The position numbers were made by a program, and so were the translations under genes. The notes beneath the pieces are model-generated. The model was given only the letters and a program-made list of their open reading frames with translations. It did no database searches and was not told the origin of the DNA. Of a stretch of 32,524 nt of DNA, positions 8,091 to 16,523 are shown one piece after another. Location: contig NZ_JACJSJ010000098.1 in the NCBI RefSeq assembly GCF_014698115.1, positions 1-32,524 of the forward strand. Direction: 5' to 3'. Numbering within the stretch: position 1 is the first letter of the stretch; every line of letters starts with the position of its first letter. Source of the DNA: Nostoc sp. FACHB-973 (GTDB lineage Bacteria; Cyanobacteriota; Cyanobacteriia; Cyanobacteriales; Nostocaceae).

Positions 8091-9299
8091 ATGTATTCAA
8101 GACAACATGTTATTGAAATTTTTTCGACATTTGTGCAGTTTAAAGGTGATGCTTTTGACCGTTGGATTACTGATAAAAAGCTGCGGCGAAGTATGCACAA
8201 TTGTTTAGAGCAATCTTCTTTGCAGGAGTCTGAAACCTTTTGGGCTATTTACTGGCATCGGATTTGGCAAATGCAGGCAAGTCCGATGGCTGTTGCTCAT
8301 ATTACAGCTTATTTGCAGGAAGTCTGCTACTGGGTTGCGAGAAAAATGAAGATGAATGTACTAAGTCAACATTCGATCGCCGATTTTTTCCAAACAGCGA
8401 TCGCTCGCATTGATAAAGTTCTCAGAGGCTTTAACCCGCAATTAAGTTCAAATTTGAAAATTTATGCTGAATTTACTTTTAGTAATTTAATTAAAGATTT
8501 GTTACGTCAGCAGCAAGAAGTTGATATCTGTAATGACTGGGGATTGCTGCACAAAGTCAGTCAAAAGCGATTGGTGGAATCTCTCAAACAGGCTGGGTAT
8601 CCATTGCAAATGATCGGGCGTTATGTTCTGGCTTGGAATTGTTTCTTGCAACTTTACACGCCAAATGATATTGCAACTGCTCACAAACTGATTAAACCAG
8701 ATAAGACAAGATTACAGGCGATCGCCCAGCTATACAACACCGAACGTCTGAGTCAACTCAATTCTTCTAGTCCAGCCTGCACCCCAGAAAGTGTGGAATC
8801 TTGGCTAATTGCTAGTGCTAAAGCCGTGCGTTTCTATGAATATCCCACCTCCGTTTCCCTCGATATCCCCGCACCTGGACAAGAAACAGGTGAATTACTC
8901 GATCGCTTGACAAACAATTTTCAAGAATCGGTATTAAATGAAATAATTGTCCAAGAAGAAGCACAAAACATCGCATTGCGGAGTACGGAAATTAATCGGA
9001 TTTTAAGTGATGCACTGGCAAAACTAGATACCGCAGCCCAAGTACTTCTGCAAACTTACTACAAGCACGGATTGACCCAGCAAGATATTGCCCAACAGCT
9101 AGGAGTCAAGCAATATACAGTTTCTCGCCAATTAACTAAAATCAAAAAGACTTTGCTAATGGAGTTAGCTCAGTGGAGTCAAAAAACACTGCATATTTCT
9201 GTGACATCTGACGTAATCGACAGTATGAGCAATTCTCTAGAAGAATGGTTGATTGCTCACTACCGTCCTCTTGTTTTCTCGTCGCCAGTGGAGTCTTGA
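8091..9299 (+). CDS. Sigma-70-like RNA polymerase sigma factor of the DUF1822-linked type
   Basis: ATG at 8091 is chosen because related proteins begin with a similar 'xxRQxxIExFSTFxQF' stretch; an upstream TTG at 7995 would add 32 poorly conserved residues. The 402-residue product has a region-2-like segment (FNPQLSSNLKIYAEFTFSNL to KDLLRQ, 115-140) and a clear C-terminal region-4 helix-turn-helix (LTQQDIAQQLGVKQYTVSRQ, 328-347, then LTKIKKTLL). The long middle part (145-300) is not typical of group 1-3 sigma factors. It should direct RNA polymerase to a small regulon; targets are unknown. The DUF1822 gene starts 2 nt after its stop, indicating coupled translation, and the CHAT-CHASE2 gene diverges upstream. 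I infer that DUF1822 may act as partner or anti-sigma factor. Confidence 0.82.
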   Translation: MYSRQHVIEIFSTFVQFKGDAFDRWITDKKLRRSMHNCLEQSSLQESETFWAIYWHRIWQMQASPMAVAHITAYLQEVCYWVARKMKMNVLSQHSIADFFQTAIARIDKVLRGFNPQLSSNLKIYAEFTFSNLIKDLLRQQQEVDICNDWGLLHKVSQKRLVESLKQAGYPLQMIGRYVLAWNCFLQLYTPNDIATAHKLIKPDKTRLQAIAQLYNTERLSQLNSSSPACTPESVESWLIASAKAVRFYEYPTSVSLDIPAPGQETGELLDRLTNNFQESVLNEIIVQEEAQNIALRSTEINRILSDALAKLDTAAQVLLQTYYKHGLTQQDIAQQLGVKQYTVSRQLTKIKKTLLMELAQWSQKTLHISVTSDVIDSMSNSLEEWLIAHYRPLVFSSPVES

Positions 9300-9301
9300 C
9301 A

Positions 9302-10456
9302 ATGACTTATGATATACCCTCAATTCCAGAACAGCTGACCTTGGAAATTTCGCTATCTTCTCAAACTCAGGAATTACCAGCTTTTTCTACATCCGGCGGA
9401 CGCTGGCGAGCCTATCTTAACCAAATGTGCTTAGATGCATTTTTACTTTGGTTGAGAGATGAGCAATTTCCCAGGGCGAGAGTTTGGACTCAAATAGCTG
9501 CACTACCTAGCTTTTGGGAATTTGTCAATGGAACTGCGATCGCCTGTGAGGGAGTACGATTAGTATTAATTCCCACAACGGCAATTGACACAGCAGAATT
9601 GCGCGTAGCCCAGGAATGGGTGGATATTCCCAATTGGGTTGCTGATTATTACATCGGAGTACTGGTTAATCCTAATGGTGGCTGGATGAGTGTTTGGGGG
9701 TATACAACTCATTGTCAATTGAAAACCAAAGGAGTGTACGATCAAGGCGATCGCACTTACTGTTTGGATGAGAATGACTTAATCAAAAACATTAATGGTT
9801 TGTGGATTACTCGTCAACTTTGTCCAGAGGAAATTTTACGCGCCTCAGTCACACCTTTACCAGAATTACCTTTAGCACAGGCAGAAAACTTACTAGAACG
9901 GCTGGGTAATGCTGAAGTAGTTTTCCCTCGTTTAGCAATTCCCTTTGAACTCTGGGGAGCATTATTAGCACATGGCGGTTGGCGTCAGCAGTTGTACGAA
10001 CGCCGCCAAGGATTATCACAACAGTGGTCAATTCAACAATGGTTGCAAGCAGGAGTATCAAATTTCGCGCAACAGCTTGGTTGGGGAATGACTACATTAC
10101 AATTGGCTCCTCGTGGTGTGCGAAGTCGAGAAAACGCAGAATCAAATGTATGTTTTTCACGACAGTTGGCCATCGCAGATTATACCTACGAGTTGCGTGT
10201 ATTTCCTAGAGATAATTTAACAGAGAATGTATGGCGTTTTGAGTTGCGAAATGCCAACCCCGATGCAATGATTCCCGTGGGATTTCAACTCAGACTATTA
10301 ACCGAAGATTTGCAACCTTTTATTAATAATGAGCATACAGCAACAGAAGCTAGCGATCGGCTTTATATCGATGTAGAACTGGAGCCAGGAGAGGGTTTAG
10401 TATGGGAAATTGAACCAACACCAGATGGATATGAACGGGAAATTTTAAGGTTTTGA
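9302..10456 (+). CDS. DUF1822 family protein
   Basis: ATG at 9302 gives 384 residues (MTYDIPSIPEQLTLEIS); an in-frame start at 9245 lies inside the sigma gene and is less likely. The pattern matches DUF1822: a Trp/Gly-rich N-terminal half (GGRWRAYLNQMCLDAFLLWL at about 31-50; WVDIPNWVADYYIGVLVNPNG at about 104-124; WMSVWGYTT) and a beta-rich C-terminal half (YTYELRVFPRDN, PVGFQLRLLTEDLQPF, LEPGEGLVWEIEP). Function is unknown. No signal peptide or membrane helix is seen, so it should be cytoplasmic. It is separated from the sigma gene by only 2 nt and is surely cotranscribed. Tight pairing with a sigma factor suggests a regulatory role such as sigma binding, but the sequence does not prove it. 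Confidence 0.85.
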   Translation: MTYDIPSIPEQLTLEISLSSQTQELPAFSTSGGRWRAYLNQMCLDAFLLWLRDEQFPRARVWTQIAALPSFWEFVNGTAIACEGVRLVLIPTTAIDTAELRVAQEWVDIPNWVADYYIGVLVNPNGGWMSVWGYTTHCQLKTKGVYDQGDRTYCLDENDLIKNINGLWITRQLCPEEILRASVTPLPELPLAQAENLLERLGNAEVVFPRLAIPFELWGALLAHGGWRQQLYERRQGLSQQWSIQQWLQAGVSNFAQQLGWGMTTLQLAPRGVRSRENAESNVCFSRQLAIADYTYELRVFPRDNLTENVWRFELRNANPDAMIPVGFQLRLLTEDLQPFINNEHTATEASDRLYIDVELEPGEGLVWEIEPTPDGYEREILRF

Positions 10457-10594
10457 ATATAGAGCGTTTACCCACCCTAACCCTCCCCTTTACAAGGCTA
10501 CTGTGTACACACAAGTGCTATTTGCAAAGGTTTCAAGCTTTCTAGACCCAATAAATTGTCATTACGAGGGGAGCAATGCGAAGTCCTCAATAAA

Positions 10595-10615
10595 GGGCAC
10601 AGCAGTGCTGTGCCC
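10595..10615. repeat. Palindromic dispersed repeat, copy 2
   Basis: Arms GGGCACAGCA and TGCTGTGCCC pair perfectly around a single central G, then CTAC follows as in the other copies. Confidence 0.75.
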
Positions 10616-10662
10616 CTACACCTTGCAATATGATGTTGTACTGCATCTGAAACCGCCATAAG

Positions 10663-10891
10663 GCAATACAGTTCAGTTAATACTAATTCTGTATGAAGAT
10701 GCGCCAAAGTATATGAGAAACGAACCGCAAAGGGCGCAAAGGACACAAAGAAGAAAGAAAATTTGGCGCAGCCTCACAAAGAAATGGTATAAGCATTTCT
10801 TCCTTCTCTTTCTTTGCGTTCTTTGCGTCCTTGGCGGTTCGTTAAAAAAATGACTTTGACAAAGAGTTAAGCCCTAACTGAACCGTATTGC
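10663..10891. mobile_element. MITE-like element, 229 bp, with 17-bp terminal inverted repeats and 8-bp target duplication
   Basis: The left end GCAATACAGTTCAGTTA (10663-10679) and the right end TAACTGAACCGTATTGC (10875-10891) pair at 16 of 17 positions. Both ends are flanked by the direct repeat GCCATAAG (10655-10662 and 10892-10899), which is what an 8-bp target-site duplication looks like. The interior is a long imperfect hairpin: AACGAACCGCAAAGG (10719-10733) pairs with the stretch ending GGCGGTTCGTT (10833-10843), with purine/pyrimidine 'CTTTGCG' blocks between. There is no coding capacity, so it would need a transposase in trans. A partial copy lies at 2103-2183. Confidence 0.8.
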
Positions 10892-10927
10892 GCCATAAGG
10901 GACTTCCAAGGAAAAAAATATTCCGTA

Positions 10928-10955
10928 GTAGGGTAGCACAGCTGTACGCCCCTAC
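10928..10955. repeat. 28-bp palindromic dispersed repeat, copy 3
   Basis: GTAGGG...CCCCTAC; the 14-nt arms pair at 11 of 14 positions. It is followed by AAATTT, as at 7927. Confidence 0.6.
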
Positions 10956-11113
10956 AAATTTACAAATAATTTGGGATAGTTTATTTTCTGAAACCGCCAT
11001 AAACCAGAATTCAGGAATCAGAATATCGCAACTTTCCCCATCAACTTCATCTAAAATTCATATTTTGACTAGATTTAATAAGCAAAATCCGCAATTACTT
11101 TCTCAAAATGCCA

Positions 11114-11250
11114 TTTGACTTATTCAAACCCCAGTTTGCTTTCTCATTTTGCTGTTTTCCGCAAGTAAAATTAAATTTGACTTATTCAAACCCCAGTTTG
11201 CTTTCTCAAAATGCCATTTGACTTATTCAAACCCCAGTTTGCTTTCTCAT
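11114..11250. repeat. Three direct copies of a 33-bp intergenic repeat
   Basis: Copies start at 11114, 11176 and 11217, each beginning TTTGACTTATTCAAACCCCA and ending GTTTGCTTTCTCA. Spacing is 62 and 41 nt. Related 'TTTTCCGCAAGT' and 'AAATGGCATTT' blocks continue to about 11329, so the repeat field reaches the stop codon of the adhesin gene. Unequal spacing and the absence of a constant unit argue against CRISPR. Confidence 0.85.
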
Positions 11251-11326
11251 TTTAGTGTTTTCCGCAAGTCAAATGGCATTTCACTTACTCATTTCGGTAG
11301 ATTTAGCAAGTAAAATGGCATTTTGC

Positions 11327-14107
11327 TTATCCAGCAGTACAAAATTTATTCTGATTCGTGTCAGCGTAGCGGGGCGTAGCCCATTCTGACTCTTGAATTC
11401 TCAATTCCTGAGGTACTTGAGCAACAAGGTGAACATCACCACGCTTATCTACAACCCATCCCTGAGCCTCAACAATTGGTTTTGGTTTTTCAGGTAAGCG
11501 CGTTGGTTTTACTTGTGTATCTGCCTCCTCATCTAGTGTTATCCATTGAGTAATCACAGCCCTTTGTCGCAATGGTTCCCTTGGACTCAAAGGCATTCCT
11601 GTACGTCCTGTGACAACAAAAGTATTGTTTTGCCTGCGCCTGGGAGTACAGCTTTGAATTATTTTTTCTGAAGCATCAACTAAATTTTTCGGTAGTTCTA
11701 CTAATGCTTGATTCGGGTTAACATCAGGTGTATTAAGTTCTATGCTGCCATCGACACCCAATTCTGAACTGGCAGTTATGTCACTCATCAAAGTTTGACT
11801 TTCACGAGGCTGAATACCAAAGATATCAACAGTCTTAATATCTATCCTGCCACCTTTACCTGTGTAAGCATTAGCGGTGATATCACTATTTTCTTTAGGG
11901 ACACCAACGATAAAACCATTGGGAGCATTAATTGTAATATTACCGCCGTTTCCACCCTGCCCTGCTGTGCCTGCTGAGGTAGAAATTATACTGTTGCGGC
12001 GCAATAGTAATAAGTCTTGCACTTGCAAGTTAATATTACCACCATTGCCCGATGTCGTAATTGCTGAAATAGCTGCTTGGTTATCTAAACGAATAGAACG
12101 GGCTGTGAAATTTATATTGCCTGCATTGCCAATTGCGTTAGGCTCTACAGTGGTGAATACGCCACTGGGGCGATTATTGCTACTAGTACCATCAAAGGCG
12201 ATCGCATCTCTGACATTAACATTTATATTGCCTGCATTTCCCTGTCCTAAAGTGCTAGCAAATAATCTCGCACCATCACGAAAAGACAGTGAGTTAGCCT
12301 GAATGTTAATATCACCACCCAAGCCTGTTGCATCAGATTCTACACTGCTGAATATACCACCAGCATTCCCATTTTTGTCCACTCCTGCTAACGATACAGC
12401 ACCGCTAATTTCCAGTTTTATATTGCCAGCATTTCCTTGAGCTTGTGTATTTGAGTTAATCTGAGCGCCATCTTCCAACGACAGCGAACTAGCTTTAATG
12501 GTAATATTTCCACCAGAGCCAGTGCTAAAAGAATTAACCTGGCTGCGTATCACACTCAGAAATTCTCCACCATCTACCCCTGTCAACGAGACAGAACCAC
12601 TAGTTTCAATCGTTATATTCCCGGCTCTTTCTGAACCGCTGGTGCTAGTATCCAAATTAGCGCCATTACGCAAGGAAAGTGAACTTGCTCGGATAGTTAT
12701 ATCTCCGCTTTTGCTAGTGTTACTAGAGTTGGTAAACACAGCACTAGGAATGCCAGAAGTGTCCACTCCAGCAAAAGTTACAGACCCTTTGGCATCAACA
12801 GTCACATTACCTGAATTTCCCTGTCCATCTGAAGTTGAAACAAATGCAGAGCCATTGAGCAAGGAAAAGGACGCAGCTTGGATAATAATATTTGCTCCAT
12901 TACCAACTGCATCACTGTTGACAAAGGTGAATGTACCGCTACTATCTTGAAAGGTTACAGAATCTTTAGCTTGAAGTGTTATATCACCTGCATTTCCTCT
13001 GGCGTTAGTAAAAGAACTTAACGTGGAACGAGTAAATAAGATCGATTCACCTTGGATGGTTATATTTCCACCATTGCCTATAGCATTAGAATTAACACTG
13101 TTGATGATTTGCGATCGCTCTTCAAATTTAACTGCCCCTGTGGCATTCAGTGTAATATCACCTGCTTGAGAGCCAACTTCCCCCAATTCTGAACCTATCC
13201 CAGCAACAAGAGTACTTGCTCCTAAAACGTCTAAATTTCGAGCATTAACAGCAATACTGCCACCATTTTCCGCAACGACATTGATTGCAGAAGCATTGGC
13301 CAACGATACATCTGCTCGCGCTACATCAGCAGGAAAACTCAACTGTAAATGATTGCTATCAAAGCTCAATCCTACTGTTCCTGCTACTGCTAATCCTCCT
13401 AATTCAACTCTACCGCCAGTCGCTTGCAAAATTCCACCGTCTAAACTGACGTTACCGCCTACAAGAGCTAAAGATTTTCCTGGTAGTACTTGAAGACCTA
13501 CAGTATTATCAATTGATTTATCAGTGTCTAAACTTAATCCTCCAGAACCATTAACCTGAATTGGCTCTGTTTTGACATCGAATTGTAAGCCAATTGGTAC
13601 ACTCAGAGTTAGTAGAGGTGTACTTTGAGGAACCTTTGCACTAAATTCTCTACCATCAGCAAATTTTAAGCTATTAGCTGTAGTTGCCAAAAAAGAACCA
13701 CCAATATTCAAACTAGCGTTCTGTCCAAAAATAATGCCATTAGGATTAATTAAAAATAGATTAGCTCTACCGTTAGCCCTGATTAATCCGTTAATGTTAG
13801 AAACCGAGCCACCAGTTACCCGACTAATAATATTTTGAACATCGGTAGCATTATTAAAGAAAGCTGTACCGCCACTAGGAACAGAAAACTCTTGAAAGCT
13901 GTGAAAAAGATTACCTCCTGCTTTAGTTCCTGCTTCGATAATGCTGATTTTGTCCTGTTGCCTGACATCGGAATTACTTGGCAGAGTATTATCCGGGATA
14001 ATTTGGGCAAGTGAATAATTTGACCAAAAAACTGGGAGACTACTGATAGTAATCCCCAATTTTTGCAGCCAATACCAATAGTTTTGTTTTGAAAATAAGG
14101 GAGTCAC
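11327..14107 (-). CDS. Filamentous-haemagglutinin-type two-partner-secretion exoprotein
   Basis: A 926-residue protein. Signal sequence in the first ~34 residues (ending YSLAQ). The TPS/haemagglutination activity domain spans about 36-160 with FHSFQEFSVPSGGTAFF (68-84), VQNIISRVTGG (90-100), INGLIRANGRANLFLINPNG (105-124) and IFGQNASLNIGG. A right-handed beta-helix follows, made of about 75-residue blocks with 'GNAGNI.....SLSLRDGA' turns (about 280-760). The C-terminus carries IIQSCTPRRRQNNTF and a QGWVVDKRGDVHLVAQVP motif seen in cyanobacterial relatives. It should be exported through an outer-membrane TpsB (FhaC-like) pore and act as surface adhesin or secreted matrix protein. No TpsB gene is in the window. 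The last codons cross a dispersed repeat (11364-11390), so the C-terminal tail is probably altered. Confidence 0.9.
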   Translation of the reverse strand: MTPLFSKQNYWYWLQKLGITISSLPVFWSNYSLAQIIPDNTLPSNSDVRQQDKISIIEAGTKAGGNLFHSFQEFSVPSGGTAFFNNATDVQNIISRVTGGSVSNINGLIRANGRANLFLINPNGIIFGQNASLNIGGSFLATTANSLKFADGREFSAKVPQSTPLLTLSVPIGLQFDVKTEPIQVNGSGGLSLDTDKSIDNTVGLQVLPGKSLALVGGNVSLDGGILQATGGRVELGGLAVAGTVGLSFDSNHLQLSFPADVARADVSLANASAINVVAENGGSIAVNARNLDVLGASTLVAGIGSELGEVGSQAGDITLNATGAVKFEERSQIINSVNSNAIGNGGNITIQGESILFTRSTLSSFTNARGNAGDITLQAKDSVTFQDSSGTFTFVNSDAVGNGANIIIQAASFSLLNGSAFVSTSDGQGNSGNVTVDAKGSVTFAGVDTSGIPSAVFTNSSNTSKSGDITIRASSLSLRNGANLDTSTSGSERAGNITIETSGSVSLTGVDGGEFLSVIRSQVNSFSTGSGGNITIKASSLSLEDGAQINSNTQAQGNAGNIKLEISGAVSLAGVDKNGNAGGIFSSVESDATGLGGDINIQANSLSFRDGARLFASTLGQGNAGNINVNVRDAIAFDGTSSNNRPSGVFTTVEPNAIGNAGNINFTARSIRLDNQAAISAITTSGNGGNINLQVQDLLLLRRNSIISTSAGTAGQGGNGGNITINAPNGFIVGVPKENSDITANAYTGKGGRIDIKTVDIFGIQPRESQTLMSDITASSELGVDGSIELNTPDVNPNQALVELPKNLVDASEKIIQSCTPRRRQNNTFVVTGRTGMPLSPREPLRQRAVITQWITLDEEADTQVKPTRLPEKPKPIVEAQGWVVDKRGDVHLVAQVPQELRIQESEWATPRYADTNQNKFCTAG
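11364..11390. repeat. Small dispersed repeat within the adhesin C-terminal coding region
   Basis: The core AGCGGGGCGTAGCCCATTC recurs in reverse orientation at about 28251-28275. Here it is translated as part of the adhesin's last residues (SEWATPRYAD). Confidence 0.75.
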
Positions 14108-14277
14108 TTTGTTCTTGGAGTTTCGCCAAGTGGAGGAAATAGGTGAAGGGGAAGGAGATTTTTATGCTGGGTTGTATGGATATTTAGATGGCGCTTGTTG
14201 CATAAGTATCTCACGGATCAAGTCATATTTTCAGATTATCCAGTCCCCAATACCTAATCCCCGTCCCTTTTACTCTC

Positions 14278-16236
14278 CTATACAATAATGAAGTCGCTAG
14301 CAGTAATATTATTAGGCGACCCGACCAGGTTGGCAATAATCGCCTCGCCAGAGTTTCCACCAACAAGCACAGAGCCATTCGGGTTATAAGCTAAGTCACC
14401 GCTAACAAAGTTGTAAACAATCTCAGCATTACTTGTGAATAACTCAAAGAAGCTATCGACTACCTCAAAATCAGAAGGTAGTAGGGTACCACCTACTAAG
14501 CTTTCGAGTGCATTGAATGTAGTCTTAGATAGGGCAATTTTATCACCGCTTGTAAAATCATTGATGGTATCAAGACCAACATCGGCAGTATTAAAAGCTC
14601 TGCCAGTGCTGAAAGTGAAGGAATCGAAACCAGCGCCACCAGTCAATTTGTCATTGCCACTGCCCCCACTGAGAATGTCATTGCCAAATCCACCGAAGAG
14701 GGTGTCATTGTTGCGTCCTCCATTCAGGGTGTCGTTGCCATCATTGCCATCGAGGAACACTGACCCGGAAAAACTAGCTGCACTCAAGCTGTTGGCACCA
14801 GTGCTACCGAGCAGCGTTCCTCGTTCAATGCTAATCAGGGTATCAATCCCTTCACCTATAATGATAGAGTCAGTTAGGATGACGCTGACATCTGCATTCA
14901 ATGATACGACCACCTCATCAATGCCCGCACCGCCATTCAGAATATCGCTGCCCGCCTGACCCCGGAGCGTGTCATTACCATCTCCACCGAAGAGAGAATC
15001 ATTGCCTAATCCTCCAAAGAGTCCGTCATTACCCAACCCTCCTAACAGGGTGTCATTGCCTTCAGCAGCAAAGAGTCCGTCATTGCCTTCCCCTCCATCA
15101 AGCAGGTTATCACCACCAGCAGTTTGAAGTTGGTCATCACCTGTGCCCCCTCTGAGGGTGTCATTGCCACCACCAAAGTCAGTGATAAAGTCATCACCGC
15201 CTCCACCATCAAGGCTGTCGTTGCCCCTACCACCATCGAGGTTGTCACCTTGAGATCCTCCGATGAGAATGTCATTTCCATCTTGACCATCGAATCTAAT
15301 CTGTCCAATGGTGAAGCCAGAAGCATCAAGTCGGTTGTTACCTGCACCGCCAGTCAGTTGAACTAGCTCAATGGAACTCAAACTATCCGTACCGTTGCCG
15401 ATGAGAGTCGAACCGCTGAGAGTGAAGTTGATATCACCTGCTTCAATCACTCGGTCAAAACCATCGCCCCCAACCAACAGGTCATTGCCAAGTCCACCCG
15501 TGAGAAAGTCATTGCGTGTTCCACCCAGGAGGATATCGTTACCAGCCCCACCGTTTAAAGTCACAGTTCCCAACGTAAATGCTGAGGCATTGAGGGTGTT
15601 ATTACCTACGCCCCCAGTCAGGGATACGCTCTCAATTCCAATCAAACTATCCGTACCGTTGCCTGTCAGGGTAGTATTACTCAAGATGAAGTTAACATTG
15701 CCCGACTCCTCAAGCCGATCCAAGCCATTGCCACCATTCACGATGTCATCGCCAGCACCACCTGTGACGGTATCATTGCGCGTTCCACCTAGTAGGGTGT
15801 CATTACCAGCACCGCCATTTAAAGTAACACCTCCTAAAGTAAACAATGACGCATCAATCAAGTTATTGCCTATGCCACCTGTAAGGGAGGCACTCTCGAT
15901 GGAGATTAGGCTGTCGATGCCGTTACCGAACAGAAATGTGTTAAACAGGGCGAAGTCAACGTTGCCTGACTCTTCAACTCGGTCAAAGCCACTGCCTCCA
16001 TTTAAGGTGTCATTGCCTATACTGCCAATGAGGGTGTCAGAACCGTTTCCGCCATCAAGGGAGTCATTGCCAGCTTCACCATTGAGGGTATCGTTGCCAT
16101 CTCCACCAATTAGGGTGTCGTTGCCAGCGCCACCCCTGACGAAATCATTGCCTGCCAAAGCATTAATAAAGTCATTTGCCCCATCGGCAACAATAATGTC
16201 GTTACTAACAGTAATAGTTCCAGAAATAATAGTCAT
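14278..16236 (-). CDS. RTX-type calcium-binding repeat protein
   Basis: A 652-residue acidic protein built of GGxGxDxLxGG nonapeptides, the calcium-binding parallel beta-roll of RTX proteins. Nonapeptide tracts lie at 36-82, 138-170, 226-258, 316-437 and 498-537. Between them an about 89-residue module recurs: (F/L/I)DxVxExGxxxFxLxxxxL, then GNGxDSLxxIExxxLTGG, starting at residues 84, 172, 260 and, more diverged, 439. The C-terminal domain (538-652: FDSFTFSTG, GLDTINDFTSGDKIALS, ASDFIIV) is typical of cyanobacterial RTX proteins and probably carries the type I secretion signal. No catalytic domain is seen, so this may be a surface-layer or matrix protein. No hlyB/hlyD/tolC genes are nearby. 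It lies 170 bp upstream of the adhesin gene on the same strand. Confidence 0.9.
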   Translation of the reverse strand: MTIISGTITVSNDIIVADGANDFINALAGNDFVRGGAGNDTLIGGDGNDTLNGEAGNDSLDGGNGSDTLIGSIGNDTLNGGSGFDRVEESGNVDFALFNTFLFGNGIDSLISIESASLTGGIGNNLIDASLFTLGGVTLNGGAGNDTLLGGTRNDTVTGGAGDDIVNGGNGLDRLEESGNVNFILSNTTLTGNGTDSLIGIESVSLTGGVGNNTLNASAFTLGTVTLNGGAGNDILLGGTRNDFLTGGLGNDLLVGGDGFDRVIEAGDINFTLSGSTLIGNGTDSLSSIELVQLTGGAGNNRLDASGFTIGQIRFDGQDGNDILIGGSQGDNLDGGRGNDSLDGGGGDDFITDFGGGNDTLRGGTGDDQLQTAGGDNLLDGGEGNDGLFAAEGNDTLLGGLGNDGLFGGLGNDSLFGGDGNDTLRGQAGSDILNGGAGIDEVVVSLNADVSVILTDSIIIGEGIDTLISIERGTLLGSTGANSLSAASFSGSVFLDGNDGNDTLNGGRNNDTLFGGFGNDILSGGSGNDKLTGGAGFDSFTFSTGRAFNTADVGLDTINDFTSGDKIALSKTTFNALESLVGGTLLPSDFEVVDSFFELFTSNAEIVYNFVSGDLAYNPNGSVLVGGNSGEAIIANLVGSPNNITASDFIIV

Positions 16237-16390
16237 AATTTTGTGTTTTTGTGTGTTCTAGGTTTGTGAGACGTGGGCTGTTGCAGCCAACGTTGGAATG
16301 TCACACTTATCCATACGTGCGTTACTAAGGTCTATGCAAGGTACTTTTTACCTCAGCAGTATTTGTAAAATTTCTTAATGCGATCGCATT

Positions 16391-16492
16391 GCAGGTTAAT
16401 TGTGGGCGACGCAGGGCTTGAGTTCTTGTAACTTTGGCGAGAAACTAACTGACGATCAAACTCACCAACTAAGATGCAGTGGAGCGATCGCC
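16391..16492 (-). pseudogene. Decayed fragment of a CHAT-domain C-terminus
   Basis: This stretch aligns along its length with 17381-17481, which encodes the last part of the neighbouring TPR-CHAT protein (identity high by eye, roughly 85-90%). Read leftward it gives CILVGEFDRQLVS, matching AILVGEFYHQLVS. A 1-nt insertion (GGCGAGAAAC against GGCAGAAAC) then breaks the frame, and a second indel lies near 16474. Similarity stops abruptly at GCGATCGCC. It is a remnant of a duplicated CHAT gene, now forming part of the upstream region of the Uma2 gene. Confidence 0.8.
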
Positions 16493-16510
16493 TAAAATAA
16501 AAACATGAGT

Positions 16511-16518
16511 GGAGGTGA
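16511..16518 (+). promoter_or_regulatory. Ribosome binding site fixing the Uma2 start
   Basis: GGAGGTGA lies 5 nt before the ATG at 16524. It rules out the in-frame GTG at 16509 as start. Confidence 0.75.
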
Positions 16519-16523
16519 CAGCA

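Larger units (their letters stand above)
10457..11326. other. Repeat-filled intergenic region between two convergent genes
   Basis: 870 bp with no supported gene. In order it holds a GGGAGCAATGCGAAGTCCTC motif (10570-10589), a palindrome at 10595-10615, the MITE-like element at 10663-10891, a repeat beginning ATAAGGGACTTCCAA (10895-10909), another palindrome (10928-10955), an AGAATTCAGGAATCAGAAT unit (11005-11023), and direct repeats at 11114-11250. Short open frames here translate repeats and are rejected. Confidence 0.75.

Noticed and set aside
8091..9299. Start at TTG 7995
   Set aside because: The added 32 residues do not resemble related proteins, whereas the ATG at 8091 begins the conserved N-terminus.
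11114..11250. Possible CRISPR array
   Set aside because: Only three copies, spacing 62 and 41 nt, spacer-like parts are themselves repeated, and no cas genes are present.
11877..12950. Two + strand frames of about 140-150 codons opposite the adhesin gene
   Set aside because: Antisense of beta-helix repeats; low complexity and no start signals.
15371..16261. 296-codon proline-rich + strand frame opposite the RTX gene
   Set aside because: It is the complement of the GGxGxD repeats. The repeat code forces an open antisense frame, and the RTX frame has clear domain structure.
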